Shown here: positions 22,111-35,092 of the stretch, piece by piece
Layout: each line of letters starts with the position of its first letter
Numbering within the stretch: the stretch's first letter is position 1
Assembly (NCBI GenBank): GCA_944739405.2
Contig: OX123183.2
Location: 91,464,729-91,528,728 of the forward strand
DNA length: 64,000 nt
Source: Euclidia mi
Taxonomy: Eukaryota; Arthropoda; Insecta; Lepidoptera; Erebidae
Direction: 5' to 3'
The notes under the pieces: model-generated
What the model saw: the letters and a program-made list of their open reading frames with translations, nothing else
What the model was told of the DNA's origin: nothing
Database searches by the model: none
Position numbers and translations under genes: made by a program

Positions 22111-22430
22111 GGCAGCGATAGCCTAGTGGAGATACCAACAGACTGCCATACAGAGGGTATCAGGTTCGAATCCACGGCGCGCACCAATGACTTTTCGGAG
22201 TTATGTGCGTATTGAATCATCATCGCTTGCCCCGTGCCTCGGAGAGCACGTTAAGCCGTCGGTTCTGGTTGTCATGACTTTGACAGTCGTTATAGGGCGT
22301 CAGTACCTTCTAAATAAACGGACACTAGTCTAAACCATGGAATATGGCTATCCCTTCGGGTTGCAGAGGTTAGACAGGCAGTCACTCTGTGGAAAAGCTA
22401 ATATTCAGCCAATAAGTTTATATTTGTCAT
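22111..22430 (+). mobile_element. tRNA-derived SINE family B
   Basis: The head reads ggcagcgatagcctagtgg, with an A box tagcctagtgg and B box ggttcgaatcc (22163-22173). The body includes gcctcggagagcacgttaag, cgtcggttctggttgtcatg and cttcgggttgcagagg. Other copies are at 40530-40883 (minus) and 50567-50830 (3' part), which show that the family extends further 3' than this copy. It is not a functional tRNA gene: no cloverleaf can be completed and it continues into a dispersed body. Confidence 0.85.
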
Positions 22431-22944
22431 TTTTTGCTACAAATATAGACTGATGTTGTTAAAAAAATTGATTAAGACTATTTTTAAATAAATTTACACA
22501 GCTAAGGTTAGAATTTAACATGAAATCAATGTTATAATAAGGCCGATCCTCATACATTACGCTCAAATATTTATTTATCTTGGTATTTTTATAACCAATG
22601 TAATGCACTGGTCAGGCTTGTGTGCCAAGCTTTGTTCTGGTTGTGGTTGTAACACAATATAATAATAATGTATCAGTTGCTTATTATAGGCTTAAGTCGT
22701 AAAAATTGAACGAGGAAATTGCCATTGTGTGTTGTTAGATAGGGAATGGGCTGACCATCCGTCACTAGGCGACTTGTATCCCGCCCTACTTATGTCAGAT
22801 ATTATTTGGCATTGTATTGCTTGGGCCAGAAATCTATTTTTATACTTCTATGATGATATTAGTGGCTCTGCTATTTACAAAGAGGTTTGGAACGGAGTAT
22901 GTTAAACATAAGAAAAATACAAAAAAATAAGACACACAAAAATT
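22431..22944. other. AT-rich stretch, nothing recognised
   Basis: No coding, RNA or clear repeat feature is visible. Confidence 0.5.
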
Positions 22945-23370
22945 AGAGACATAACAAAGGCGACTTACGCTCTCCACCATGGCATGAAACTGAAATGGAA
23001 ATGGGCGGGCCATGTCGCTCGGCTACAGGATGGAAGATGGACCAAAAAGGTAACATTATGGACCTGCAGGTAAACGTCACAGAGGAAGACTATTTATGAA
23101 ATGGCAAGACGAAATAACCAAGACGGCTAGCCGATCCTGGGTACAAATAGCTCAAGACAGGGAGCGATGGTATTCTTTGGAGAAGGCTTTCAGCCGAGGA
23201 GGGGATCCGGCAGACAAACTAGGAGCGTAATATTAAATAATACAACAAGAAAATTAATTATTAAGCTAGAAATATAGTTACACTTTAGATTTTTTTTTTT
23301 TAATTATTACTACATTAATGTTAACTGCATGAAATAAAAGGCTTTTTTATTTTTATTTTTATTTAATTTA
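22945..23370 (+). pseudogene. LINE 3'-end fragment
   Basis: Across small frame changes the translation gives RDITKATYALHHGMKLKWKW, AGHVARLQDGRWTKKVTLW, RHRGRLFMKWQDEITKTA and SRSWVQIAQDRERWYSLEKA. This is the LKW.WAGH...RW...VT.W motif that ends many insect LINE polymerases. An AT-rich 3' UTR ends near a T-rich run. Everything upstream of the motif is missing, so it is a 5'-truncated copy. Confidence 0.7.
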
Positions 23371-23500
23371 TTATTTACAAAGACGACAGATACGTAACAG
23401 AAATTTTGTTACATACGTTTTGTGAGGAGGTACAACTTTCTTGATCTTATTGGCCTAGAGTGTTGAAATCAGAAATACATACATACATACATACATATAC

Positions 23501-24250
23501 TCACGCCTTTTTCCCGTCGGGGTAGGCAGAGACAACAGAACGCCACTTGCTCCTATCCTTACAAACCTCACGCGCTTCCTCTACACTCATTACTCTTTTC
23601 ATACATGCTCGCCGGTTGCGGGTACTTCGGACCTTTCCGTTTCTTAGGATGTCTCCAATTTGGTCGAAGAATGTCCGCCGAGGTCTGCCGCGACCGACTT
23701 GCCCACACACATTTGCCTTATATATCTGATTCGTCATTCTTTCTTCACTCATTCGCTCCACGTGTCCAAACCACCTAAGCATTCCCTTCTCAATCCTTGT
23801 CACCACATCTTCTTTCAGTCCACTGCTCTTTCGTATAGTTGCATTCGGAATTCTATCAATCAGTCTTACCCCACACATACTACGCAGTGATCGCGTCTCA
23901 ACTGCGTTAATTCTACTTTCATGCTTTTTCTGCCAAACCCAGCTCTCACTTCCATACATCAACGTGGGGACAAGCACTCCATTGTGAACCGCCAATCGTG
24001 CCTCTTTTGGCACCGTCTGACCGTTCATAAACGCCCACAGTGCTCCATTTACACGATTTCCCGCAGTCACTCTCCTTTCAATGTCTCCCTCACATCTTCC
24101 GTACCTTGTAAATACGCTACCCAAATATACAAATTCCTTTACTTGCTCTACAATTTCACCTCCAATCGTAATATTACACTCAGTCACACTTTCATCTTTT
24201 TCAAACACCATCACTTTCGTCTTTCGTGCATTAACTTTCATACCTTTCGC
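23501..24250 (-). pseudogene. RTE-like LINE: C-terminal domain
   Basis: This continues the RT in the same frame after the stop at 24251. It reads KVNARKTKVMVFEKDE, FVYLGSVFTRYGRC, LMYGSESWVWQKKHES, RSLRSMCGVRLIDRIP and RGRPRRTFFDQI, and ends SKWRSVVSAYPDGKKA with a stop at 23501. The plus-strand copy at 21340-22052 aligns to all of it. The last codons overlap the conserved 3' terminal sequence shared with SINE family A. Confidence 0.9.
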
Positions 24251-24253
24251 TTA

Positions 24254-25639
24254 AAAGCTCTTGTTCATGCAGTCCATCATGTCTTGCAACTCATTCGCCG
24301 ATGATGCAAGAATGACTTGATCATCGGCATATAAGAGGCACTTAACACGCACTCCTACCATATCGATCCCGCATTCAGTTTCTCTCATATCATTCATGCA
24401 GCTATCCATGAATACGTTGAACAACCAGGGCGAGGCTGCACACCCTTGTCTGACACCTTGGGAGATGTCAAACCAGTCCGAATAGGCACCATTGATTCGG
24501 ACACAGGCTCTAGAACCCCTATACAGGGATTTCAGAGTCCTTATTATAAAGTTGTCTACCCCATACATGGATAACACCTTCCATAATTCCTTTCTATTCA
24601 CCCTATCATAAGCCTTTTCCAAGTCTATGAACGCGCAATACACCTTCTGGTTTTTTACCAGACATTTTTCGGTGACGCAGCGCAAGGAAAAGACTTGATC
24701 CGTACATCCCATTCCCTTCCGAAATCCCGCTTGCACATCCCATATCTTGTCATTAGTCACATTTACTACTCTGTCAATCAAAATTCTGGCATACATTTTT
24801 CCAACAACACTAAGAAGGCTGATCCCGCGATAATTTTGATATTCCTGCTGCGAACCTTTGCCTTTATAAATTGGAACAAGCACTGCCTTCGTCCAGTCAT
24901 CTGGAACTTGGCCCTGTTTCCAGCATAGATTAAAAAGGCTATGCAGCAGGTTAATTATGAGTCCGTCGCCAGCCTTCAACATCTCAGTCGTCACTCTATC
25001 ACATCCAGCAGACTTTCCTGACCTCATACCTTTTAACGCTTTCATAATTTCATCCATGCCAATTTCATCAGTCGGGCTCACAAACATATCTATAGTTTCT
25101 TCTTTCTCTATTTCACACATATCTTTCTCAAATAAACTCTCAAAATAATTCTTCCAGCGCTCTAGTATCTTTCTTTATTCATTCATGGCTTCACCTCTTT
25201 CATTCCTAATCACTTTCATTGATGTACTCATATTTTTACCTCGCGCTTCTTTCACGAGTTTCCAAAAGAGTTTTATATTCTTTCGGAAACTTGCGCCGAA
25301 TTGTTCCTCATACTTCTCCTTTTTCTCATTCTTCTTCCTCTCTATACATTCTTTGACTCTAGTTTTCACACATCTATACTTGTCCTTCATTTCTTTAACA
25401 CTATCTTCATTCATACCACCACTAGCTCTATTCGTCGCCTCTATTGCTAGGATATCCAGCCATGCTTTTTTCTTTTCCTCAACCATTCTTCTAGTTTCAT
25501 CATCCCACCAGTCAGCTTTCTCGCATTTCTTACTTCTTCTTTTACTCAAACCGCATACTTCTTCAGCACATTTCACAATGTTGGTTTTAAATACCGACCA
25601 TACCTCACTCACACTTTCCTTATTTACAAGATTCCAACT
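24254..25639 (-). pseudogene. RTE-like LINE: linker and reverse transcriptase
   Basis: The first piece (25178-25612) is a charged helical linker (WWDDETRRMVEEKKKAW, RKNIKLFWKLVKEARG) ending at an in-frame stop at 25175. The same frame continues into the RT: MKALKGMRSGKSAGCDRVTT, YRGISLLSVVGKMYARIL, CAFIDLEKAYDRVNRKELW, GVRQGCAASPWLFNVF and the catalytic box CLLYADDQVILAS. Another in-frame stop is at 24251-24253. Catalytic aspartates (FIDLEKAYD, YADD) are intact. Apart from the stops and the endonuclease deletion the copy is well preserved. Confidence 0.9.
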
Positions 25640-26077
25640 TTACAAAACATCTAGTTTTCTTTCATTCGTTACTTCGTAAACATCATTCATCTTCTCATTC
25701 ATTCCTCCTCCAACATTTAAAGTCGCAAATCGGCATTCCGTTGCCCACTTTCCGCCCCGACGAGAACAATTCCGCATAGGATTAGGATGGTTTTGGCGTG
25801 ACGTATGGCGAATATCGTCGCCGCCTACAGCTGTAAGGTTGCTGCCCCCAGAATACGAGGAGCAGCCTCGTCGTGCAAATACAGGACGAGGAGGGGATTC
25901 TCCGGCTCCGCCGGTACCCCCCTGGGGTACACTTACAGTAATATTACCCATAGCCATGATCACGTCGGTTATAATTTGACTGTATATTTTGTTTGGAGTT
26001 AAACAGTCAGTCCCTAACGGCGGAGCAGACTGCCGGGTTTGTTTCAAGTTTTCCTTCTCTATGGTTAAAGACGTCAA
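25640..26077 (-). pseudogene. RTE-like LINE: N-terminus and start of the endonuclease
   Basis: The open stretch begins MTSLTIEKEN and reaches WATECRFATLNVGGGMNEK and NERKLDVL, the opening strand and helix of an apurinic-type endonuclease. It then hits a stop at 25640. The next text (from 25612) belongs after the endonuclease, so nearly the whole domain is missing; such a domain normally spans about 220 residues. The long, glycine- and arginine-rich N-terminal extension has no recognised domain. The frame is the same as the three downstream pieces, so the deletion was a multiple of three or the frame was restored by chance. Confidence 0.75.
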
Positions 26078-26259
26078 TATTTATTTTATTTTGATGACAA
26101 TGCGTCCGTCGAAATACCTTAGTCGCCTTTTACGACACCTCGGTAGGAGAGAGGGAGGGCTATTCTACTCCGCCGGACACCACACGGCACATCAGAAATA
26201 CTCCTTTTAAAATTATTATGCGTAATGCCATAACAAGTTGCTTGCACCTTCGCGGCAAG

Positions 26260-26440
26260 ATCGATTAAGAAGGATGAGGATATCCACAGGTCAACTGAAG
26301 TCACTGATGAAGCTCTTAGCGTATTCGCTAAGTTGTATTTCAGATTGACTATTGTCAATTTGAAATGGCAGTGTGCTGGGCAGGGCACATAACTAGAAGA
26401 AACCGGTGGAAGTTTGGGCAGGAAGCTTCTGTTCGATCTG
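26260..26440 (+). pseudogene. Short LINE C-terminal fragment
   Basis: Translation contains KDEDIHRSTEVTDEALSVFA and IVNLKWQCAGQGT followed by ETGGSLGRK, a decayed form of the ...I.RRT.V.D...K.KW.WAGH...R...RWG... motif near the end of insect LINE polymerases. It is too short to classify. Confidence 0.5.
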
Positions 26441-26999
26441 AAAAGTGCTGTTCATGATCAATCTTAGCTAATCCTTAAAAAAAATCAACTAAGTTTTGAA
26501 ATGTAAAGTTGTAGAATAAGGATGAAAATTAATTAAAAACTTAACACTTTTTTATGAGAATTTGCTACAAATATACTATGAAATCTCGAACTAACCTCTG
26601 ATAATGACAAATCAGCAAAATCCGAAGTTAGCAGAGCATTTGAACCATTACCAAAAGTTAAACTGCACAGAGGAACAGTTGCAAACATTTTCTGCTAGAT
26701 TATAACATGGACAAAGCGTCCTCCCAGCTTATATTTACTACGACAACTCTATGCCCATAATAGAGCGAAGTTAAAAAAAACTTTGATATTGAATTTGCTG
26801 ATTCACACGGTGCCACGTGATAAAGTGCTCTGAACTGATTTGATTGAAACAATTGACTTATCTACAAAACGGATATTTGTTTTATGTATTTAATTAAGCT
26901 GATTGTACAAATGTTTATCAGAAATGTATAGTACTCCGCATATATTGCCTAGCAATCACTGGTTTATACCCATATCATAGTGGTACAAACATATTTATT

Positions 27000-27330
27000 T
27001 TATTTTTAGCCTGTATTGTCTTACTGCAGGCAAAGACCCCCTCCCTTCTTTCCACACTTCTCTACTTCGTGCTAGCACAGGCCAGTCCTTCCGCGTCTAG
27101 TTCGTCCCGCCATCGTCGTCTGGGCCTTTCTGGTTGTCGTATAGCACCTTCGGGGACCTTATTGGCGATAGATAGATTAGTGGCGATTTTATCCCAAAGT
27201 TCTTCAAGCCTGCCCGGTCCCATTTAAGTTTTTCAGTTTTATGGGTGACTTTATCTGCAATTTTAGTTTGGGGGCGTAGAATAGTATTTCTTACGTGGTC
27301 TGTTAACCGGTCTCCTAGGATACATACAAA
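27000..27330 (-). pseudogene. LINE C-terminal fragment, minus strand
   Basis: On the minus strand it reads LGDRLTDHVRNTILRPQTKI, ADKVTHKTEKLKWDRAG and, with frame changes, GRTRRGRTGLC, a decayed version of the ...RDR.RN..IR..TK..D....K.KW.WAGH... ending of insect LINEs. Different in sequence from the fragments at 22945 and 26260. Confidence 0.55.
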
Positions 27331-27790
27331 CATATTGATTGATACCTATATTATTTTATATGTGAATAATATGTTAATTAAAAATGTTGTCACATTACAT
27401 ACTTATAACTTTTGTGCATTTTTATGAAAAGTACTATTTAAGGAAAAGTAATAAAAATTCCTTCAATTACATAGGCCTTCTATCTTTAAAAAATACATTG
27501 GTTATTAACCAAAGTTTTTTTAATATCAGACCGTCTGATCTCAGACATTCAAAATAAAACAAATGCGAAATGAGCCTTAATCTTAGCGCACTATTTCTAA
27601 TTCATGATGAAACATTCTATGAATCATAGCTTAAACTATTAAGCGACCACTAAGTCGGACTGGTTACTGGTTGGTCTCAAACTAACCCGCCCAGTGCCGG
27701 TCGAACACACAGGTGTACGGAAACGCATAGCGTCGCTCAAACAGACGGGTTTCAAGTAGGTGAGGTTACAAGTATGTTTTTATTGTTATA

Positions 27791-27997
27791 CTAGAGGACG
27801 CCAGCAGCTACGCCTGCATTTCTTTTAAATTTACCCGTTCTGGTCGATCCCGTGGGAATTTCGGGAAATCCCTTCTTAGTGCACCCCTGTGGTCCCCAAG
27901 GAACATACATGCCAAATTTCAGCTTCCTGCGCCCAATAGTTTCGGCTGTAGTGTGTCTGTCAGTCAGTCAGTAACGCAAGGATTTTATATTTTAAGA
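27791..27997 (-). mobile_element. Small non-autonomous Helitron
   Basis: On the minus strand it begins TC (after A) with tcttaaaatataaaatccttgcgttactgac-like sequence and ends CTAG (before T), the Helitron A|TC...CTAG|T format. The relative at 52345-52534 has the same arrangement: gcgttactgactgactgac, then cccaatagtttcggctgtag-type sequence (inverted), then the ctag end. The 207 bp have no coding capacity. The 3' hairpin typical of Helitrons is weak here. Confidence 0.7.
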
Positions 27998-30900
27998 TTT
28001 GTTACTGTGTCACACTTGAAAAACTGAACAATTTTATAAGATGATGGCTCAAAACAAAGAGAAAGTTTATTTGTTTTTAGAACTTTAAATATATCTCAGA
28101 AGGTACCTAATATCCAGTAACAGCTGTAATACTTCAGAGAGATTTACATCATCTTTCAACAATTACTTTATCGTCGTGTTTATTGTAAAACATCCTTGAA
28201 TATTTTCGTATTTTCTTAAAACGAATTATATGAGATAGAATATATTTTCTGTTACAGAAAAACGGAGATTATTTTTTTAAACGACTTCTTTATATTTCAA
28301 ACACACTCCAGCAAAACTATGCAACTGCCGCAGGCGGTTCTCGCGAATAAACACTTCGCACTTACGACGCACTGTAGATAAGCCTAAGTTGCATTGCATC
28401 TGATAATAATAACAAAATGTAATAAATGAAATAGAATGTTAACAAAATTAATTTTAGTTATACGGATAGGTTGGAGGAGCACGTAGAGCAGTACCGTTAT
28501 TATTATATCTGTTGCTTGGTTATTATTGTGTCTTATGTCTTGTCTATCTCGTAGATATTTATAGAAACATAGGAACTTGAAGATTGACGCACTTATAAAC
28601 TGCGGCCCAAAAATTATTGCCGATGAGTAAACAATAGATATTCTAATAGCTGATCATAGATAACAGTGACATAAATTAATAGTAAACCAAAACATGTTTA
28701 CTGCAAGCAATTTTCCGAATCACTAATCACCTCCACCACTTAACCCTCTATGCAGAACAAAAGACTGTTCCCACCGCTTTTGTCCTCTGATACTAAATAA
28801 CGAATTATATCAGTAACTAACATCCATTACGTGACGACGTGAAACCGTTGAAATGGAAAATTATGGATAAATTGGTGGGGAAACGTAGTACATAGTATAC
28901 GTAGTCGTGAGTCATCAAATAAGTATAGTGGGCTAGTTTGTCATATGGCACAAAGGCATAGTTTCGATGAGTCAGTCAGCTGAAAAAGTAGTACTCCAGT
29001 CTGTAATACCCTAACGGCCTGAGTGATCCATCGTAATTAAGATTAAAACATTGTTGTTAGTATAACAAAACAAAGTTATGATGATGCATTGTCTTGTGAA
29101 TTTTTATTCATACGTAATAATGTTATTGTTGCTCATTAATTTGTCTTAAATTTCAGTAAAGCTATGTACGTCTTTTAAGTAGGTATCTAAGGACTTTCTT
29201 TTGCATTAATTAATAATTTATTGCACATATTATACGTGATTGCGTACAAGTTACCAGTAAAGCAAAAATGTCACTTTCCATACGTGAGCAAAGCACCAAG
29301 TAAAAGCTACATAAAGTGTGCACCATTGCTCTATAGTCAACGGTATGACATCATCTATAATACAACATTTATATGTAGGTACATTTGGCCAGAATTGTAG
29401 TAGACAGAAAATTTCATCAGTTATAATGAGGTCCCTTCTAACAGAACTACTTAATTGCCATCAACTTAGTTTCTGTTGCCGGACTGTTAATAATGTACCT
29501 TCGTCATGTATTTTGAAAAGCCTTAATTTTATGAACAAGGTGTACAAATATCGTTTAAAAAGTAATAACAGCTATGATGCACATAATTATAGACCGAGTG
29601 TTTTATAAATATTAAATAATGATTTAGTCAATAAATTAGCTTTAGACTCAAGAACTAACCCTTTCTTTGCTATTTCTGTTTCAAAAATCAGTCAGTCTAC
29701 GTACAAATCATATAGTCTATTGAAATGTTAATTTTTTTTGGGCTTAGCGTGCATTTGTCAAACGACGCAATTTTACCTTACATATGTTAAGAGAGGGTCA
29801 GTACAAAGGTAAAACCAAGTTTGTGGAGTAGCAGCCCTTGTTCTGAGAGTGTTATAAATGGGTTTTAAAGTTTATCTGGCAAACTATTGGCCGCACAGTA
29901 AAATTTGAAGGCATGTTTTGTAGCAAATTAAATTCTCTACAACTTTGATCACGGAGCATTAAGTCGTACAATCAAAAATAACAAATTATAAACGAAAATC
30001 TAATGAAATTTGCAACAAATTTCCTTTTCAATGTTTTGTAATTTTTTCGTCGTCAGTCACAAATAATACATTTAATTCGTATTTACATCGTCCAAACCAA
30101 GACCCAGTCCTCCAACTTGAGGCGCCGCAGTCTTTAAGCCTACCTTAAGATCTAATTTTCACTCATTACATCGACCCTGAAAACATAGGTTGAAAAAATA
30201 TGGACAAAACTGACAAATGCGACCCCAAATGTAAATTTTCAATGGACTAATATAACTCTCAGTTAATATGGTGGCAGTTATTATTGGTATAGACTTTAAT
30301 GTAAATCTTCATAATAACAGGCGAAGTATATTCTCTATATGAAAGGCGTGGTAGTCTGGTAGTTACAGACACTGACAGCTAATCTGGCGGTATTGGTATC
30401 AATTCTTGCTCAGGATTTTTATGAGACAATCTGTACTGTATCTAGGTGCAATTTATAATAACCTGCGATAGATTTGATAATAAACAAATATACCCGATTA
30501 CTTTGACACAGACTCTGCCTTGCTTGGTATAAATCTCCTGCAATGACAATGAAATCGCCTGCAATCAGCCCTTGTCGGCTCTAAGTACCAAATAATACTC
30601 TTTCTACTTCAAACGCAAGTTACTGACAATTTACCCCCGTCAGTTTACCCCCGTTTCGCGTTTCTTTATCCCGAAAATACTAATAATACGCAGATGCCAG
30701 TTTGGGCGACCTGGCTATTGTAGGTTACCGTCAATGGCACGAACCGATCGAACCCAAATAATTACTAAACGCGATATTTACTATAGTACTATAGTGTTAT
30801 AAATTGTTGCAGTAAATTATTTCTACATCAAAAAATAATTTAATCAAATCTGCGGATATTAATATTTCATGTATCGTGTAATCTTCTCGTAAGTAATAAG

Positions 30901-33900
30901 TAAGTGGGCGCCTATCTCGTTTAGTATTAAATATCTTGGAAATTTTAGTACACAGCCAATTGTTTGTATTTACGTAACAAGAGAACGTTTTAAGATTAAT
31001 GTTTACATCAATTTCTTAGTTTTAAATAACCCTCTTATATAAATAATTTAGGTAGGTACTTAATAAAATTATTTTTTGTAAATGCGCAATTGTTAAGGCA
31101 CTCTTCTACACTGATAGCAAACATATTCGGTCACCGAGATTGCTATTGTAGCGGTAGCTACATACAACTGAGGCCATCTAGCGAGCGACGACGAAAGTCT
31201 CAACAACAATCCGGCGACATCTATCGGTCACAATGCGATGGAAAACAAGGTGCTGAATCGCGCAAGCAGAGTTCGCACGCCGAGTTGTATATATACGACA
31301 TCTGAAATACTTCCGTCGGACTGACAGTCCACCAGGCACGATCACCCAGCCTGGTTAGAGGATCCTCCCTCTAGTTGGAGGAACACCACACATTTCTTCC
31401 TCCACACTATAAAAATATTATAACCTATGACATAAAACTTTACTCAAATTTTCATGTAAAAGGAATCACAAGTTAGTATTAACCCGGCAGGTGCGAATTC
31501 GACTCAAACACTTGGGGTCCATACAAAAATTCATATAAAATGTTCTACCATGAACCCATACGGCCTAGCTTGATAAGATTTTCTATGTATGATAATTATA
31601 AATATGTTGCATACAAAAAAAAATAGCTTAATAGTCAGGTTGTAAAAAATGTTCATAACTGTTGATTTGTAACTTATGTGGCACATGTTTAACCTAGTAC
31701 CAGCACCCATTGTAATCTAGAACATATTTACTCTTAGAAGTACACATCAGTAGTTTGACGCCTTTGATCTCGAAGAAAAAGCCGACAACGTCTAGACAAG
31801 GGTAAGGAGGCTAGGGCTGCCACATGTAAACAATACCTACTTATTCAAATACCGTTTATTTATTATAGAAAAATATAACAATTGCTACGTTACATGAATA
31901 TTATACTGTAAATCATTTATTTATTATATTACAATAATTAACGATAAATAATTATTATAAAACATTTAGCATTTTTTCGTGCGGTGACAGCTTTGCATAC
32001 ACAGTCAGCACCTATTTCATCCCACAGGTGTCGTGGGAGGCGGTTAAGAATATGAAGCATTTTTCATTTGGTCTTTATCATACAAACCAAGTTTAAATAA
32101 AGCGATTGACATAGCGGTCGTTTAATGGATGGGTAACCGTGGGGTCAGCTTGCAGAGCTTATATCGATATGAAGTATTTTGCAGATTTACTTTTGTGCAA
32201 ACTACGTCAAGGTAAAGCAATAGATACCACGGTCATTTACTGGATGGGTCTCCGGGCTATGAGGTTACGGAGAAAATGTGTGGGGTTTATAAAATGGGGC
32301 CAAAAATATGGTTATTTTTGAGCTAAGCCGCGCCGTTACCAAGATACATAATAACATGTGATAGGTACTTGCCTAATACGAAAATACTAGGTACTTATTG
32401 CAAGAAATTAAAATCACACTTGAATCGAATATTTCCTTAAAACGCATATTTTCTTACGTCTGCCTTGTTGTTTACGCACAGTAATTACTACTTTATTCTG
32501 TGACTGGGCCAGACATGAGATATCGTAAAATGTCAGTAGATTAGTAGGTAGGTACGTGCATATTATTTTAAGTGGTTATAGGTAAATACATTTCAAAATA
32601 ACTTAAATACTTAATTATAATTAATGAAATTTTATTTTTTGGTGTAAGTAAATAGATGAAATCGCAGATTTTTTAAACCCTTATTTCTTTAAATCTTTAA
32701 GCAGCATAAAGCATTGCAATGTCTCACAGCACAAGTCGTATGCAGCATCTAAATTAATATTCATAAGCAAATAAATAAGTAACGAACAAAAAACAAGCAC
32801 GCGCCAGCCCCCAAAAATATGTACCTAGTTGGGAACTAAGGCGACATACGTAAGTAGGTACCGCTCTTCCCGCGTCTCACCTCTTGCCCCCCGCACGATT
32901 GACCAGTCTAGACGCGTTCGTCGAACGACTGTATGGATTATTTGACTGTGCTATTATTGTAGAAAGATGAATAAATAAATTACTATTACTTTACTATTAT
33001 GTATTTGAATAGACTGTTTATTGAACTGACTGACTGAGGTATAAAATCCCTACTCCAATTGCATCTATTGTACACAGGGAAAATGATTCTGACCAAATCC
33101 GCTGAAACTTTTTTAATGAATTTGTAATTCCTCTGTCACAGTCCGTGTTATACCAGGTTTCTTTTTCTTTTTGATCAAAATTTTATTGACCGCGGTAAAT
33201 TTGTCGAAAATCTGTCGAGCGAAGCCAAATAATAGCAACCCGATAATATTTTCATGTACTTCGGCGGTATTTAGTGCTAATTCAATCGATGCAAGTACAG
33301 ATGTTATTTTGGCTTTATTCGAATGCATCATATATTTAATTGCACATGATATAGATAATGCCTTTTTTTCAGGACCATGATTTGAACTCCTCTAGAATTA
33401 TACCCATCCTTATGGCTTATTCACAAAGTCCGTCGTTGACAATTCATCAAAACCAGGATACTTACCTAAAGGTGAATTATATTGCATTTGCAATATGCAT
33501 GTATTAGTTAAAATAATCGTGTCGATGATACTAAATATAAATTTGAATTAACTACCGCATGTGTTTCGTTCACGACGACAAAAGTCGTACATTTTGATGA
33601 ACGTAATTTTTATAAAACGATACGTGCTTTAAAACATGTCTGTAATTTTTCACAATTCATGTTGCGTGTGGACAGGACATAAAAAGCGAAACCTCCGTCA
33701 AAAATATTACGAATTGTGTCCATAAAGACTGTTTGTCAAACCACGAATCGTTGTCGTGCGAATGAGCCCTTAGAGAGTACATACATTCCAAGAATACTAT
33801 GTACTATTAATGCAAAATTTGAAGTTGCTTGTTCCCATGGTTTGCGCTATGCATGGAATCGCCTTCGATAAAGTGACCACTTATGTGGTCTGCGGAAATG

Positions 33901-34130
33901 TTATGTGAAGTATAAATAGTCATTTTACATCTGATATCTGCTGCAGCAGTATATCCTGTTTTACTTTTTCAAATCAAGAAAGTTGTGACAAAATGGACAT
34001 TTTGAAACTAAAGCACGCCAGTCATGGCACCCATGGCCCATGCTCTAATCCTTGCATAATGTCTGCAAACTGATTTAATAAGAAAATATAATTGTTTGGG
34101 CTTCTGAAACCCAAATTTAGTTAAATATAT
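27998..34130. other. 6-kb AT-rich stretch without recognised genes
   Basis: I see only short chance ORFs. A degenerate tRNA-like SINE head may lie at 30345-30420 (gtggtagtctggtagtt ... ggtatcaattc). Two loosely related phrases (tttaatggatgggtaacc near 32123 and ttactggatgggtctcc near 32238) suggest old repeats. Otherwise nothing can be supported. Confidence 0.5.
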
Positions 34131-34739
34131 TGTAACGTGATACTCTAGGTATTGCGTTATAATATCTCGCAGGCGCTTAACGCCAGCTTAGCCGCAGAGC
34201 GCTTCGCAATATTACCTTATATAGCCATGTTCAGAGCCACAGGCTGTCTGTGACTCATAGGTTTATGCCTATATTAGATGGGTGCGCGAACTAAATCGGT
34301 CACTTTCCCTAGACATCGGAACGCTGCCGCTACACCTCGTGATTATTCTACCTTCTACTCAATATCTACTGTCCCGCTGGAGTTCTCCCTACGGGCCACG
34401 ATTCTCCCTACGGGCTACAATTACAAGCTGCTGGCGCCGTGCCGCTACCAGCCGCCGCCACGCATCAGCTCCTGCCTACGAGCCTGAGCCCGCTCAGCCT
34501 GAACCTCGACCACCGAGCTGCCTACACAACGCGCACCTTCGCCAGCTCATCGGCGACCCTAGAAGCAGCTACCCTGCGAGCGTCAGAGAGCAGCGGAGTC
34601 TACATACCAGCCCTCAGGCCAGTGCTTACCTCGTTCGGTCATACTGTATGAAGGAGGTAGTGAGACATAATAAAGAACCTGTTCAGCCTAGCAGTGTTTC
34701 TCTTGAACCCTGACATCCTATCCGAGATCCTCCGTCTCA
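34131..34739 (+). repeat. Solo LTR, 609 bp, probably Ty3/Gypsy type
   Basis: It starts TGTAACGTGATACTC and ends ...CCGTCTCA (TG...CA), flanked by atat on both sides, consistent with a 4-bp target duplication. Inside lie a TATA-like box (cttatatagcc near 34216) and AATAAA (34669-34674). No internal retrotransposon genes are adjacent and no second copy lies nearby, so it is a recombination remnant. The open frames in its GC-rich middle (34278-34713) are part of the LTR. Confidence 0.75.

Positions 34740-35092
<353 letters not shown>

Larger units (their letters stand above)
23479..26188 (-). mobile_element. RTE-like LINE, minus strand, 5' UTR to tail, endonuclease mostly deleted
   Basis: Read on the minus strand, the element starts gccgtgtggtgtccgg (26188), contains ggtgtcgtaaaaggcgacta in its leader, codes from about 26077 to 23501, and ends in aggcgtgagtatatgtatgt with a (tatg)n tail. 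The 3' end matches the plus copy ending at 22082. It has one long frame with three in-frame stops and a large deletion of the endonuclease region. Confidence 0.87.

Noticed and set aside
34278..34713. Proline- and serine-rich frames at 34.3-34.7 kb as a gene
   Set aside because: They lie wholly inside the 609-bp solo LTR and occur in three overlapping frames, as expected from GC-rich non-coding DNA.
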